From Corynebacterium sp. 21KM1197 (GTDB lineage Bacteria > Actinomycetota > Actinomycetes > Mycobacteriales > Mycobacteriaceae), in the NCBI RefSeq assembly GCF_033783015.1, contig NZ_CP123907.1:1736001-1800000 (forward strand): a stretch of 64,000 bases of DNA, given 5' to 3'. Under the pieces are notes generated by a model. The model saw only the letters and a list, made by a program, of their open reading frames with translations, was not told where the DNA came from and made no database searches. Position numbers and translations under genes: made by a program. Each line of letters begins with the position of its first letter. The stretch's first letter is position 1. Of this stretch, positions 45,383 to 54,506 are shown one piece after another.

Positions 45383-46251
45383 CCTCGCCACTGTGTGACT
45401 GGTGAGGTCATCCCCCGCCCCGCCAGCCACCACTTGCGGCGGGCTGGCACCCGCACGCGCCGCCGGGTAATCTCCGCTGCCGGGGTACGTTCCAGGGCGA
45501 CCAGCAATTCCGCATACACGTCACGGGCCAGGCGCACCGCCCGGCGCGCACCGCCCGGCAAGAGCGCCAGGCCCGGTTCCGCGGCGTCCAGGTCGGCGCG
45601 AATATCTCGCACAATCTCCGCCTTGTCCCCCTCGCTCAACGGCACGGGATAGTAGCGCCGCCCCAGCCGGGCGGTATCGTCCCCGAGGTCGCGCAGGAAG
45701 TTCACCTTTTGAAAGGCCGCGCCCAGCCTGCGGGCAGAGTGTTGCATGATCTGATAATCGCTCGGTAATACCTCCACGCCACGGATAAAAACCGCCACGC
45801 ACATCAGCCCGATCACCTCGGCGGAGCCGTACACGTATCGCTCGAACTCCGCCTTACTCATGAGGTGCGGCTTCATAGAACGGGGCGCAATATCGGCCCG
45901 CATGGAGGAGAAAAAGGCCCGCACCCATTCCTCCTCGAATCCGCACCGGCGGGCGGTGAGCCCAAAGGCGTGGAGCACGGGGTCGGGGGAAAAGCGGCTG
46001 CGCATGGCTGCCAGCGCCGCCTGTTCGTAGGAATCGAGGCAGGCGGCCACGTCTATTCCGGCCTCCGCGCCCACCCCGTCCACGATCTCATCGGCCACGC
46101 GCACCATCGCGTAGAGGGCGCGAATATCGGCGCGCTCGCGGTGGCCCAAAAGCCGGGTGGAGAGCGAGAAACTAGAGGAGTATGCCGCCAGCACCCGCGC
46201 GCTGGCGCGGGTGGCGAGGGAGTCGAAGAACTCTAGGCGGCTGGTGCTCAC
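45379..46251 (-). CDS. crtB: Phytoene synthase (CrtB), squalene/phytoene synthase family
   Basis: Head-to-head condensation of two GGPP to phytoene. 290 residues from GTG 46251 (VSTSRLEFFDSL), chosen because it follows the CMD gene stop by 11 bases; a longer frame would overlap the CMD gene. Substrate-Mg motif YAMVRVADEIVD (DxxxD, about 52-57) and the second one QKVNFLRDLGDDTARLGRRYYP (DLGDD) are intact. GTG lacks a strong SD (GGACGAG). No GGPP synthase is seen in the window. Confidence 0.94.
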   Translation of the reverse strand: MSTSRLEFFDSLATRASARVLAAYSSSFSLSTRLLGHRERADIRALYAMVRVADEIVDGVGAEAGIDVAACLDSYEQAALAAMRSRFSPDPVLHAFGLTARRCGFEEEWVRAFFSSMRADIAPRSMKPHLMSKAEFERYVYGSAEVIGLMCVAVFIRGVEVLPSDYQIMQHSARRLGAAFQKVNFLRDLGDDTARLGRRYYPVPLSEGDKAEIVRDIRADLDAAEPGLALLPGGARRAVRLARDVYAELLVALERTPAAEITRRRVRVPARRKWWLAGRGMTSPVTQWRG

Positions 46252-46262
46252 TCGTCCGTATT

Positions 46263-47333
46263 TTAACGGAAGCGGCGCGGGAGTTCCGGCTCGCCCAGCC
46301 CCAGCATAAGGCGGTTGGCCCACTGGAAAAAGGCGGTGGAGTTAATCGCGTCCACCACCGCGAGGTCGCCAAAGCCCACCGCGCGCAGGGCAGCCACGTG
46401 CCCCGAATCAAAGGAAACCGGGGTGTTGGTGAGCGCCCGGGCGGCGTCGCGCAGCGCGTTCCATTGGGGCGAGCCGAGGTCGGCGGCCACGCCCTCGTCC
46501 AGCAGGCGGTGAATATCGGCCTCGCGTTGGGATTCCTGGATCGCGCGGCCCGCGTGCACGGAGGCGCAGTACACGCAGCCGTTGAGCCGGGAGGCCACGG
46601 TGGCGGCCAGTTCGCGCTCTGCGCGGCCCAGGCCGCCCTCGGTGTTATAGAAGATGTCCAGGTCCGTCAGGGTGCGGGCGCGCAGCGCGCGGGGGTCGCG
46701 GGCCAGGAGCCGGAAGTACTCGGACTTCTCCCGCTCCGGCTTAATCAGAGCGGCACGTTGTTCCTCGGTGAGGTTCTCCGCCGGGGGCACCCAGGGCCGC
46801 CACCCCAGGGAGTGCGCCACGAAGTGCGCCGGGCGGTGCATGCCGGGATAGGTGGGCACGGTAAAGGTCGGCTCCACGGCGGGCTCCCCGGAGCCCTCAG
46901 AATCAGAAGCACCCGCCAGCACCCGCAGCCCGTGAATCACACGCACCTGAAAGGCCACGAAGCCGATCAGTTGCGCCATCGCCACCACCTGATCCGGGGT
47001 CCACCCCTGCCGGGCAAGGTCGGCCACGTCGAGCGCGTTGGCGGACGCCGGGCGCGTGGCCAATTGCCAGGCCCACTGCCGCGCCGCGCGCAGGGCCGGA
47101 TTCTCCACGGCGGGTTCCTCCACCGCGAGGTCGGCATAGAACTCCACGGCCTTATCCACCCCGGCGCTGCGCGCCACAATCAGCGCCAGATCATAGCCCA
47201 CGCCGGGCGGCAGAATCTCCCCCTCCACGAGCGCCTCGAAGGCCTCCTGGGCGTTATCCCTGGCCTGGGGGCGCGCGGCGCGCAGTGTCTCGGCCGAGGG
47301 TGCGTCGATAAGCATGGTGATGATGTCCGTCAT
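46263..47333 (-). CDS. AhpD-like CMD double-domain protein (Avi_7169/Avi_7170 type)
   Basis: 356 residues from ATG 47333. Two carboxymuconolactone decarboxylase-like helical parts: the N-terminal one (1 to about 145) lacks a CxxC, and the C-terminal one has the AhpD redox motif NGCVYCASVHAGRAI (C-x2-C-x3-H) at about 255-269. From memory, TIGRFAMs split these into the Avi_7170 and Avi_7169 families, sometimes fused, and found with peptide-type ABC importers; that fits this place. Probably a peroxidase or thiol-disulfide enzyme; the substrate is unknown. 11 bases after the ABC ATPase gene, same strand. Confidence 0.85.
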   Translation of the reverse strand: MTDIITMLIDAPSAETLRAARPQARDNAQEAFEALVEGEILPPGVGYDLALIVARSAGVDKAVEFYADLAVEEPAVENPALRAARQWAWQLATRPASANALDVADLARQGWTPDQVVAMAQLIGFVAFQVRVIHGLRVLAGASDSEGSGEPAVEPTFTVPTYPGMHRPAHFVAHSLGWRPWVPPAENLTEEQRAALIKPEREKSEYFRLLARDPRALRARTLTDLDIFYNTEGGLGRAERELAATVASRLNGCVYCASVHAGRAIQESQREADIHRLLDEGVAADLGSPQWNALRDAARALTNTPVSFDSGHVAALRAVGFGDLAVVDAINSTAFFQWANRLMLGLGEPELPRRFR

Positions 47334-47344
47334 GGTGTCCTTTC

Positions 47345-48955
47345 CTATAGTCCCAGGTTGAGCGCGCCGTCCCGGTAGCGCTGGCCGGGAATAGCGCGCA
47401 GCAGGGCCTGGGTGTATTCCGAGGCGGGGTGATCAAAGACCTCCGCCGTGTTGCCCCATTCCACCTGCTCGCCCCGGTGAATCACGCTCACCGTGTGGGC
47501 GATCTGGCGTACCACGGCGAGGTCGTGCGAGATGAACACATAAGTTAAGCCTAATTCCTCCTGGAGGCGGCGCAGCAGGGCAATGATCTGCGCCTGCACG
47601 CTCACGTCCAGGGCGGACACCGCCTCATCGAGCACCACCAACTCCGGTTCCACGATCAGGGCGCGGGCCAGGGCCACCCGCTGGCGCTGCCCGCCGGATA
47701 ACTCGGCGGGTCTGCGGGAGGCCAGCGCGGGATCCAGGGCCACCAGATCGAGGTATTCCTCCACCTTGCGGCGCAGGCCGCGTGGGGCGAGCCCGCCGAT
47801 ATTGCGCAGGGGTTCGCCCACCGAATAGCCCACGCTGCGGCGCGGGTCCAGTGAGGAATAGGGGTTCTGGTACACCAACTGCACCCTGCGCCGCAGCCCA
47901 CGCAGGCCCCGCACCCCCAGTCCCTCCACGCGGGTATCCCCGAGCCGCACCGAACCGGCGGTGGGGCGCTGGAAACCAGCGATAATCCGCCCGGTGGTGG
48001 TCTTGCCGGAACCGGACTCCCCCACGATCGCATGCGTGCTGCCACGCGGCACGGAGAAACTCACGTCGCGCACCGCGGGCACACCGCCAAAGCGCTGTTC
48101 TAGGCGCTGCACCTCCAGCAGGGGCGGCTCCTCCGGCTCCACTGCCGACACCGCCCGCACCATCTCCTGGGGCGCGGAGCTAAGCGAGGGGGCGTCGGCA
48201 AGCAGGCGGCGGGTGTACTCGGAGCGGGGATCGGTGAGCACGGTGACCGCCAACCCCTCCTCGCGCACCTGTCCGCGCTGCATGACCACCACGCGATCGG
48301 CGCGATCGCCCGCCACCGCGAGGTCGTGGGTGATAAAGAGAATCCCGATGCCGCGCTCGCGGCGCACGGAATCTAGGAGATCGAGAATGATCTTCTGCAC
48401 CGTGACATCGAGCGCCGAGGTGGGCTCGTCCGCGATGAGCAGTTCCGGTTCCAGGGCCAGGGCAGCGGCGATCAGCGCGCGCTGCTTGAGGCCCCCGGAG
48501 AGTTCGTGCGGGTACTGGCGGGCGCGGCGGGCGGGATCGTCGATGCCTACGGCGGCGAGCAGGTCGATCACCCCGGAGGTATCCCGGCCGCGCATGGCCA
48601 GCGGCTCGGCCACGGAGGCGCCGATAGTTTTCAGCGGGTTCAGGGAATTGTGCGGGTCCTGGGGCACTAGCCCCACCGTGGTTCCGCGCAGGACGCGCCA
48701 CTGCTTTTCCGTATAGCCGGTGACCTCCCGACCGTCCAACCGAATACTGCCCGCGTCAATGCGGGCCTGCGGCGGCAGCAACCCCATGCTGGCCAGGGCC
48801 GTGGTGGACTTGCCGGAGCCGGACTCCCCCACCACGCAGGTCATGCTGCCGGGGTGAACGTCCAGGCTCACGCCGCGCACCGCCGGTATCGGCGCACCGC
48901 CGCGCGGGGAACGGTAGGACACACTGAGGTCGCGCACCGAGAGTAATGCGGACAC
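47345..48955 (-). CDS. Double ATP-binding subunit of a peptide-type ABC importer
   Basis: 536 residues from GTG 48955. Two complete ABC ATPases in tandem, a DppD-DppF fusion: Walker A GESGSGKSTTAL (about 39-50), signature LSGGLKQRALIAAAL, Walker B LLIADEPTSALD in the first; GESGSGKTTTGRI (about 315), LSGGQRQRVALARAL and LVVLDEAVSALD in the second, where the usual Pro after Glu is Ala. A 30-residue Glu/Pro linker joins them. It energises the two permeases encoded directly upstream (1-base gap). Confidence 0.95.
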   Translation of the reverse strand: MSALLSVRDLSVSYRSPRGGAPIPAVRGVSLDVHPGSMTCVVGESGSGKSTTALASMGLLPPQARIDAGSIRLDGREVTGYTEKQWRVLRGTTVGLVPQDPHNSLNPLKTIGASVAEPLAMRGRDTSGVIDLLAAVGIDDPARRARQYPHELSGGLKQRALIAAALALEPELLIADEPTSALDVTVQKIILDLLDSVRRERGIGILFITHDLAVAGDRADRVVVMQRGQVREEGLAVTVLTDPRSEYTRRLLADAPSLSSAPQEMVRAVSAVEPEEPPLLEVQRLEQRFGGVPAVRDVSFSVPRGSTHAIVGESGSGKTTTGRIIAGFQRPTAGSVRLGDTRVEGLGVRGLRGLRRRVQLVYQNPYSSLDPRRSVGYSVGEPLRNIGGLAPRGLRRKVEEYLDLVALDPALASRRPAELSGGQRQRVALARALIVEPELVVLDEAVSALDVSVQAQIIALLRRLQEELGLTYVFISHDLAVVRQIAHTVSVIHRGEQVEWGNTAEVFDHPASEYTQALLRAIPGQRYRDGALNLGL

Positions 48956-48956
48956 G

Positions 48957-49769
48957 CTACACCGCCTTTCTCAGAATGTGGGCCAGGTGATTGGCCGCCA
49001 GCACCACCGCGATCACCACGGCACCGGGCAGCAGCGCCAGCCACCCAGCGGTGGCGATGTAATCCCGGCTCTCCGCGATCAGCAGCCCCCACTCCGGGGT
49101 GGGCGGCGGCGCACCGTACCCCAGAAAGCCCAGGGTGGCCAGTTGCAGCATGGCGGAACCAAACTGCACCGCCGCCAGCGCCACCACGGGGGTCAGGGAA
49201 TTGGGCAGCACGTGCCGGTACACCACCTGCGCGCGCGTGCCCCCGGAGCCGTAGCCCGCCTCCACGTAATCCTGCTCCATCACGGAAAGCACCTGCGAGC
49301 GCGCCAGCCGGGCAAAGGTGGCTATCGACGTCACCCCTACCGCCAGCGCCGCGTGCACCGTACCCTGCCCCAGAGCGATGATGACGGACAGGCTCAGCAG
49401 CAGACTGGGAATGGAGAGCAGCACGTCTACCACCCGCATGATGATCGTCTCCACGAAGCCGCGCAGCACCCCGGCTACCACACCGAGCACGGTGCCCACG
49501 CTCAGCCCCAGGGCCACGGCCAACAGGGCACCCGCAAGGGACTGCCGCGCCCCAAAGATCACCCTGGTGTACAGATCCCGGCCCACCTCATCGGTGCCAA
49601 ACCAGTGCTGCGTGCTCGGGGCCAGCAGCGCCTGGGTATCCCCGCCGGAAATGGGATTGTGGCTCGTCCACAGTCCCGGTGCCACCGCCCAGGCCACGGC
49701 GATCATCAGGACGGCGGCGGAGGAGATCACGCCGGGTCGCGCCCATACTGCCCATACTCGCGCGTTCAT
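48957..49769 (-). CDS. ABC importer permease, DppC/OppC type
   Basis: 270 residues from ATG 49769 (MNARVWAVWARPGVISSAA), overlapping the stop of the preceding permease by 4 bases. One N-terminal membrane helix followed by the HWFGTDEVGRDLYTRVIFGARQSL signature of DppC-like proteins, four to five more helices, and the EAA loop EAGYGSGGTRAQVVYRHVLPNSLTPV. Confidence 0.94.
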   Translation of the reverse strand: MNARVWAVWARPGVISSAAVLMIAVAWAVAPGLWTSHNPISGGDTQALLAPSTQHWFGTDEVGRDLYTRVIFGARQSLAGALLAVALGLSVGTVLGVVAGVLRGFVETIIMRVVDVLLSIPSLLLSLSVIIALGQGTVHAALAVGVTSIATFARLARSQVLSVMEQDYVEAGYGSGGTRAQVVYRHVLPNSLTPVVALAAVQFGSAMLQLATLGFLGYGAPPPTPEWGLLIAESRDYIATAGWLALLPGAVVIAVVLAANHLAHILRKAV

Positions 49770-50734
49770 GCGGATACCTCCTGGTGATTCTGAGCTGGGG
49801 CCGCTTCTTGCTTGTTCACCCGCAGGCGCGGATCGAGCAACGGATACAGCAGATCCACCACCAGGTTGATGAGCACAAAGGCCGCCGCCGCGATCACCAC
49901 CACCGCCATGAGCACGGCGGTATCGCGCTCCGCCACGGCCGTCAGGGTGAGCGCCCCGATGCCATTGCGGGCAAAGACCTGCTCCGTGACCACGGAGCCG
50001 CCCACCAACTCGCCAAAGAGCACGCCCGCCATCGTCACCGTGGGCACCATCGCGTTGCGCAGCACCGTGCGCCACAGCAACCAATGAGTGCTGGCCCCAC
50101 GCGCCCGCGCCGTCTGCACAAAGGGCTGCTCTAATACGTCGTCCAGGCTGCGCACCAGCACCTGCGCCAGCGGGGCCGCCACCGGCACCGCCAGCGTGAG
50201 CGCCGGAAGAATCAGCGCCTGGGTGGCGGAGGCCTCGATCACCGGAACCCAGCCCAATTGAAAGGAAAAGACCTGGATCAGCAGGATTCCCAGCCAGAAG
50301 CTCGGCAGCGATACCAGCAGCGGCGGAGCGGCGCGAAAGAGCGTGCGCAACCAGGCCCACGGGCCAAAACTCGCCAGCACCGCCACGCAGGCGGCCAGCA
50401 CCACCCCGAGGAAAAAGGCCGTGAGCGCCAGCGCCAGGGTGGAGGGCAGAGCCTGGGCCAGGAGTTCCGCGACCGCCGTGCCCGAGGACACGGAATACCC
50501 AAAGTCCCCGGTGAGAAAGCCACTCAGGGAACGCGCGTAGCGCTCCCATAGGGGCGTGTCCTGTCCAAAGACCTCCCTCATCTGGGCGATCTGCTCCGGG
50601 GTGAGCCCCAGGGCCGGGTCCTCGTAGCGGGCCTGGACGGCATCGCCGGGCAGGGCGGAAAGCAGCAGAAAGGCCAGGCTAAAGGCCGCCCACAGGACGA
50701 TCACCGCCTGCCCTATGCGGCGCGCAATGCTCAT
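49766..50734 (-). CDS. ABC importer permease, DppB/OppB type
   Basis: 322 residues from ATG 50734 (MSIARRIGQAVIVLWAAFSL), overlapping the binding-protein stop by 4 bases. Typical N-terminal helix, LPGDAV, GLTPEQIAQMREVFG and DFGYSVSSGTAVAELLAQALPSTL, then five helices and the EAA loop TARARGASTHWLLWRTVLRNAMVPT. Pairs with the next permease. Confidence 0.94.
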   Translation of the reverse strand: MSIARRIGQAVIVLWAAFSLAFLLLSALPGDAVQARYEDPALGLTPEQIAQMREVFGQDTPLWERYARSLSGFLTGDFGYSVSSGTAVAELLAQALPSTLALALTAFFLGVVLAACVAVLASFGPWAWLRTLFRAAPPLLVSLPSFWLGILLIQVFSFQLGWVPVIEASATQALILPALTLAVPVAAPLAQVLVRSLDDVLEQPFVQTARARGASTHWLLWRTVLRNAMVPTVTMAGVLFGELVGGSVVTEQVFARNGIGALTLTAVAERDTAVLMAVVVIAAAAFVLINLVVDLLYPLLDPRLRVNKQEAAPAQNHQEVSA

Positions 50735-52473
50735 TGCTCCTCCTTGGGGGTGGCTGCGGGGCCTGCCTTGGTGGCTTCACCGGTATCTGCCTCGGTACCT
50801 GCTTCCAGGCCTGCCTTGCCTGCCTTGCCTACCGCAACATCTGCCAGGCTCACGGCATAAAAGGAGGGGCGACCAATCGCCTCCGTGCTAAAGCCCATCA
50901 CGCGGGGGTTAAGCCCATACACCTGGGGCTCCTCAAAGAGCGGCAGCACGTAGGCCTGCTCGGAGAGGTAATCCTGCACGTCCCCCACCGCGCGTTCCCG
51001 CGCGGCCGGGTCCACCAGGGTGGAGAACTCCTCCACCCTGGCCTGAAGCACCGGATCGCCCACGGGGGCATCGTCAGTGCCGCCAGCCGTGTTGAGTAGG
51101 GAGTTGCGCCCAGCGCCGTCCACCCAGTTGGGCAACACGTCCAGGCTGGCCCGCCCCACCATCGAGTGCCGTACCTGCACCACGTCCTGATCCTTCATTG
51201 CGGCCTGCTGAGCGGCCCGATCGCCGGGGTGCAGATGTATTTCCACGCCCAGGTCGCGCAGCATTTCCTGCGCCTTGGTCACCAACTGCTTGGAGCGCGG
51301 CTGCGGCACCGCCTCGTTAAAGGTCAGGGAGAGGCGCTGGCCGTCCTTGACCCGAATCCCATCCTCGCCGGGCACCCAACCCGCCTCGTCCAGCAGCCTC
51401 CGGGAAAGCTCGGGATCGTAAACGTAGTGCTCGGACTGATCCCGGTATCCCTGGGCGGAGGCGGCCAGCGGCGAGGTGGCCTCCGGGTAAGAATCGGAGA
51501 AGAGAGTGCGCAAGATCAGGCTGCGATCAATGCCGTGAATGAGGGCCTGGCGCACCCGCCTATCGGAAAGCAGCGGGTGGCGGAAGTGGAAATAAAAGGC
51601 ATTGTTCACTCCATTGGTGGGCGCGGAATACACCTCTAATCCCCGGGCGTGGAGGTGCCGCTCGTCCGGGGCCTCCACCTGGCGGATGATCTCCGCCTGG
51701 CCGGAGGTCAAAGCCCCGGTGCGCACGGAGTCCTCGGCAGCCAGGGTGATGTGTACGCGCTCGATCTCCGCCGGACCCTGGTGATCGGCGCGGGCGGGTG
51801 GGGCCCAGGCGTAATCCTCGCGGGCACGCAGCACCAGATCCGTGCCCAGTTCCTCCTCCTCGACGCTAAAGGGGCCGGAACCGGAGATCGCGGTGGCGTT
51901 GCCGGGGCCAAAGCCAGTGGAATCGAGGTCCAGGGTGTCGCTGGAAAGCAGAGCCTGGTTCATGGTGGAGGTGGCCTGGGGGAAGTCCGGGGCGGGGGAA
52001 TCGAAGCGGAAGCGCACGGTGAGGTCGTCCACGGCCTCGGCGGAGAGGAAGCCGGAGAGTTGCTCGGAGGGGGCGAGCTTGCGTGCCGGGTCGCCCTGGG
52101 CATAGAGGGTGTAATTCTTTACCACGTTGTGTGCGTCCAGGGCGGAACCATCGGAATAGGTGATTCCGGGGCGCAGGCGGAAGGTGAACTCCGTGGCCTG
52201 CTCATTGATCTCCGGCAACTCCGCCGCCACCCAGGGGTGGAGTTCCAGGGTCTGCGGGTCCTGCCAGAGCAGGCGATCCGCGATGTTATTGAGCACCCCG
52301 CCGTTGGGGTAATAGCCCGCCAGCGGCGGGTACAGGCTGTTGAACATGCCCGATTCCACGTAGGTGAGGCTGGTGGTGGAGCGCGCGGGCACGCAGGCGG
52401 TGACCAAAAGCAGCGCCAGCGTGGTCGCGAGCGCACCCACCAGCGTGCCCACCGTGCGCACGGATCTTCTCAT
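50731..52473 (-). CDS. Lipoprotein substrate-binding protein of a peptide-type ABC importer
   Basis: SBP family 5. 580 residues from ATG 52473 (MRRSVRTVGTLVGALATTLA) with GAGGGTAGGG just upstream; GTG 52488 would add five residues. Signal peptide with lipobox LLVTAC (Cys27). ERLR-like features of the family: ERADLLW-type NIADRLLWQDPQTLELHPWVAAEL, FTFRLRPGITYSDGSALDAHNVV, RQALIHGIDRSLILRTLFS. It has the look of the KPN_01854-type binding proteins that occur with CMD proteins and flavin monooxygenases. Ends in an Ala/Gly/Thr tail. Substrate unknown; first gene of the five-gene operon. Confidence 0.92.
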   Translation of the reverse strand: MRRSVRTVGTLVGALATTLALLLVTACVPARSTTSLTYVESGMFNSLYPPLAGYYPNGGVLNNIADRLLWQDPQTLELHPWVAAELPEINEQATEFTFRLRPGITYSDGSALDAHNVVKNYTLYAQGDPARKLAPSEQLSGFLSAEAVDDLTVRFRFDSPAPDFPQATSTMNQALLSSDTLDLDSTGFGPGNATAISGSGPFSVEEEELGTDLVLRAREDYAWAPPARADHQGPAEIERVHITLAAEDSVRTGALTSGQAEIIRQVEAPDERHLHARGLEVYSAPTNGVNNAFYFHFRHPLLSDRRVRQALIHGIDRSLILRTLFSDSYPEATSPLAASAQGYRDQSEHYVYDPELSRRLLDEAGWVPGEDGIRVKDGQRLSLTFNEAVPQPRSKQLVTKAQEMLRDLGVEIHLHPGDRAAQQAAMKDQDVVQVRHSMVGRASLDVLPNWVDGAGRNSLLNTAGGTDDAPVGDPVLQARVEEFSTLVDPAARERAVGDVQDYLSEQAYVLPLFEEPQVYGLNPRVMGFSTEAIGRPSFYAVSLADVAVGKAGKAGLEAGTEADTGEATKAGPAATPKEEQ

Positions 52474-52492
52474 GTACCCTACCCTCACCTTG

Positions 52493-52508
52493 CAGACAGA
52501 ACTGTCTA
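52493..52508. promoter_or_regulatory. McbR-like operator, site 1
   Basis: CAGAC-AGAACT-GTCTA, 9 of 10 positions of the TAGAC-N6-GTCTA motif known for corynebacterial McbR. It lies 20 bases before the binding-protein start and overlaps a TTAAAT that could be the -10 of that gene. Confidence 0.65.
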
Positions 52509-52569
52509 TTTAACTCTCGGCCATTTCCAGCATGTTTATCACACCCACCACCACCTAGACAATATCTAG

Positions 52570-52585
52570 CAGACAATCCTGTCTA
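52570..52585. promoter_or_regulatory. McbR-like operator, site 2
   Basis: CAGAC-AATCCT-GTCTA, again 9 of 10 to TAGAC-N6-GTCTA. It overlaps TATAAA (52584-52589), the probable -10 of the divergent FAD protein gene. An additional TAGAC half site is at 52556-52560. Sites 1 and 2 are 77 bases apart and agree in 18 of 21 bases over a longer stretch. Confidence 0.65.
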
Positions 52586-52624
52586 TAAAGAGCGGAACGG
52601 GGCACCTGTGCCACAATGGTCAGC

Positions 52625-54358
52625 ATGAACACCCCCGCCATCGCCATCGTGGGTATGGGGCCGCGCGGCATCTCCGTGGTCGAGCGCCTCGCCGCCCTGC
52701 GGCCCACCACGCCGCTGACCCTCCACCTCATCGACGACGCCCCCTTAGGCACCGGCCGCATCTGGGACACCGCTCAATCCCGCGTGCTGTGCATGAACAC
52801 GCTAGCGGCCAAGGTCACCCTCTTTACCGAACCCGGGGCCTCCGTGGGCGCTCCCGTGGTGGCGGGCCCCACGCTGTACGAGTGGATCCAACTCCTGCGT
52901 GGAGAGGAGGATGTCCCCGAGGCCGCACTCAGCGCCTGGCGGGAATACCCCGCCGATCCCACCACGCGGGAATCCTTTGCCGAGGAGGCCCAGGCCACGC
53001 TGCCCTGGTCGCACCCCAGCCGCGCGCTCTACGGCGCGTATCTGCACTGGTGCTACCAGTTGGCGCTGCGCCGCCTGCCCGCCACGGTGGAGGCGGTGGA
53101 GCACCGCAGCCGCGCCGTAGGTATTCGGGAGATCGGAGGGCAGGACGAGATCGCTCTCGCTAACGGCACCTCGATCACCGCCCCCGCCACCGTCCTGGCC
53201 CTGGGCTGGCAGGTACCCGCACCAAACGAGGAGGAACGTCGCCTCGCGCGCACCGCCGAGGAAAACGGCCTGCTCTGGGTGCGCCCCGATAACCCCCTGG
53301 AACAGAACCTCGACGGTATTCGCCCCGGCGAGGAGGTGCTGGTGCGCGGCCTGGGCATGGGATTCTTCGACGTCATGGCCATGCTCACCCTGGGCCGAGG
53401 CGGGCGCTTCGAGCAGGCCCCCACCCGCTCCGGGCTGCGCTATATCCCCTCCGGGAAGGAACCACACCTCACGGTAGGTTCCCGGCGCGGCTATCCCTTC
53501 CTCCCCAAGTCCGATTACCAGGCGCTTCCGCCCACAGCCCGGTTGGCCAACCTCAAGGGGGCCATCGCGCGGCTTGCCCCCGGCCACAATCCCATCGACT
53601 TCCGCGAGGTCTGGCCTGCCATTATCCGCGACGCCCAGGCGGCCGACCCCACCTTTGATCCCGCCGCCTGGCAATACCCCCTGACCGAGGTCAGCGGCAC
53701 GTCCGCCGAGGTCACCGAGCACATCGCCGGGCGGTTGGGCGAGGATATTCGCGCGGCGGCCGCCGGAAGCAGTCACGCCACCAAAGCCGCGCTCTGGGAG
53801 ATCAGCGCGGCGCGCAAGCCTGTGTCCATTCTGGGCGCGCAGGGCCGCTACACCCCGGAATCGCGCCCGCTGCTGCGCGAGTTCATGGCGCTGGGCCAGA
53901 TGGCGGGCTCCGGGCCGCCGCTGTTCCGCAGCAGGCAACTCCTCGCGCTTATCGACGCCCACCTGGTCACCATGATCGGCGCGCACGCCCAGGTGGAGGT
54001 GGGTGAGAGGTTCACCCTGCGCTCTCAGAGCAGCACCGAAGCGCGCTCGGCGCGGGTGCTCATCGACGCCTGGATGCATAAGTTCGATGTCCACGCCTCC
54101 GCCGATCCCCTAGCCCAATCCCTGGAGGGGCGCTGGCGCTCCTTTGCGGGCAGCGGCTCCCCGGAGACGGACGCAGAAAGCCGGGTCCTGATTAATCCCG
54201 AGGGCGCCCCCGATCCCCGCCTGCACCTGATCGGCATACCAACCTACGCCCAGATGCCGGATACCACCATCTCCCCCATTCCCGGTTCCAATCCGCTCAT
54301 GCTTCAGGAGACGGACAAGGCCGCCCGGCACGCACTGCGCGTGGCGCTGGGGGACTAA
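52625..54358 (+). CDS. FAD/NAD(P)-binding protein of unknown substrate
   Basis: 577 residues from ATG 52625 (MNTPAIAIVGMGPRGISVVE); ATG 52616 would add three. N-terminal FAD-binding motif IAIVGMGPRGISVVERLAAL (about 5-24) with the TG-R-W region PLGTGRIWDT, a second nucleotide region VLVRGLGMGFFDVMAMLTLGRGG (about 237-259), and a long C-terminal part with no recognised domain. It matches the FAD/NAD(P)-binding class PF13454 found in monooxygenase-like or siderophore-related enzymes. Divergent from the ABC/CMD operon and sharing its promoter region with two McbR-like sites, so probably in the same process. Confidence 0.85.
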   Translation: MNTPAIAIVGMGPRGISVVERLAALRPTTPLTLHLIDDAPLGTGRIWDTAQSRVLCMNTLAAKVTLFTEPGASVGAPVVAGPTLYEWIQLLRGEEDVPEAALSAWREYPADPTTRESFAEEAQATLPWSHPSRALYGAYLHWCYQLALRRLPATVEAVEHRSRAVGIREIGGQDEIALANGTSITAPATVLALGWQVPAPNEEERRLARTAEENGLLWVRPDNPLEQNLDGIRPGEEVLVRGLGMGFFDVMAMLTLGRGGRFEQAPTRSGLRYIPSGKEPHLTVGSRRGYPFLPKSDYQALPPTARLANLKGAIARLAPGHNPIDFREVWPAIIRDAQAADPTFDPAAWQYPLTEVSGTSAEVTEHIAGRLGEDIRAAAAGSSHATKAALWEISAARKPVSILGAQGRYTPESRPLLREFMALGQMAGSGPPLFRSRQLLALIDAHLVTMIGAHAQVEVGERFTLRSQSSTEARSARVLIDAWMHKFDVHASADPLAQSLEGRWRSFAGSGSPETDAESRVLINPEGAPDPRLHLIGIPTYAQMPDTTISPIPGSNPLMLQETDKAARHALRVALGD

Positions 54359-54440
54359 AGCCGCCACTTTCCATGCCAGTGTGTGACTGATGTGGTTCAC
54401 CCGGGCACCGCAGCGCAAGGACAGGACACTTCCCTTGTGC

Positions 54441-54473
54441 TGTGTGACGGGTGGGATTCCCACCCGTCACACA
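54441..54473. terminator. 15-bp hairpin with a 3-base loop
   Basis: TGTGTGACGGGTGGG (54441-54455) and CCCACCCGTCACACA (54459-54473) around ATT. It lies after the FAD protein gene and 34 bases before the next start; no T-tract. Terminator or 5' leader structure. Confidence 0.6.
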
Positions 54474-54506
54474 ACACGGCTCATATACCCAAGGAGTGAT
54501 CTACCC

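Noticed and set aside
54376-54395. Similar 20-mers at 45389 and 54376 (GTGTGTGACTGRTG) as a dispersed repeat
   Set aside because: Only about 14 bases agree and both are in low-complexity GTG-rich DNA; no further copies noticed.
54441-54473. GlxR (CRP-type) site in the TGTGTGAC...GTCACACA hairpin
   Set aside because: The arms are too far apart for TGTGA-N6-TCACA; it is a hairpin.
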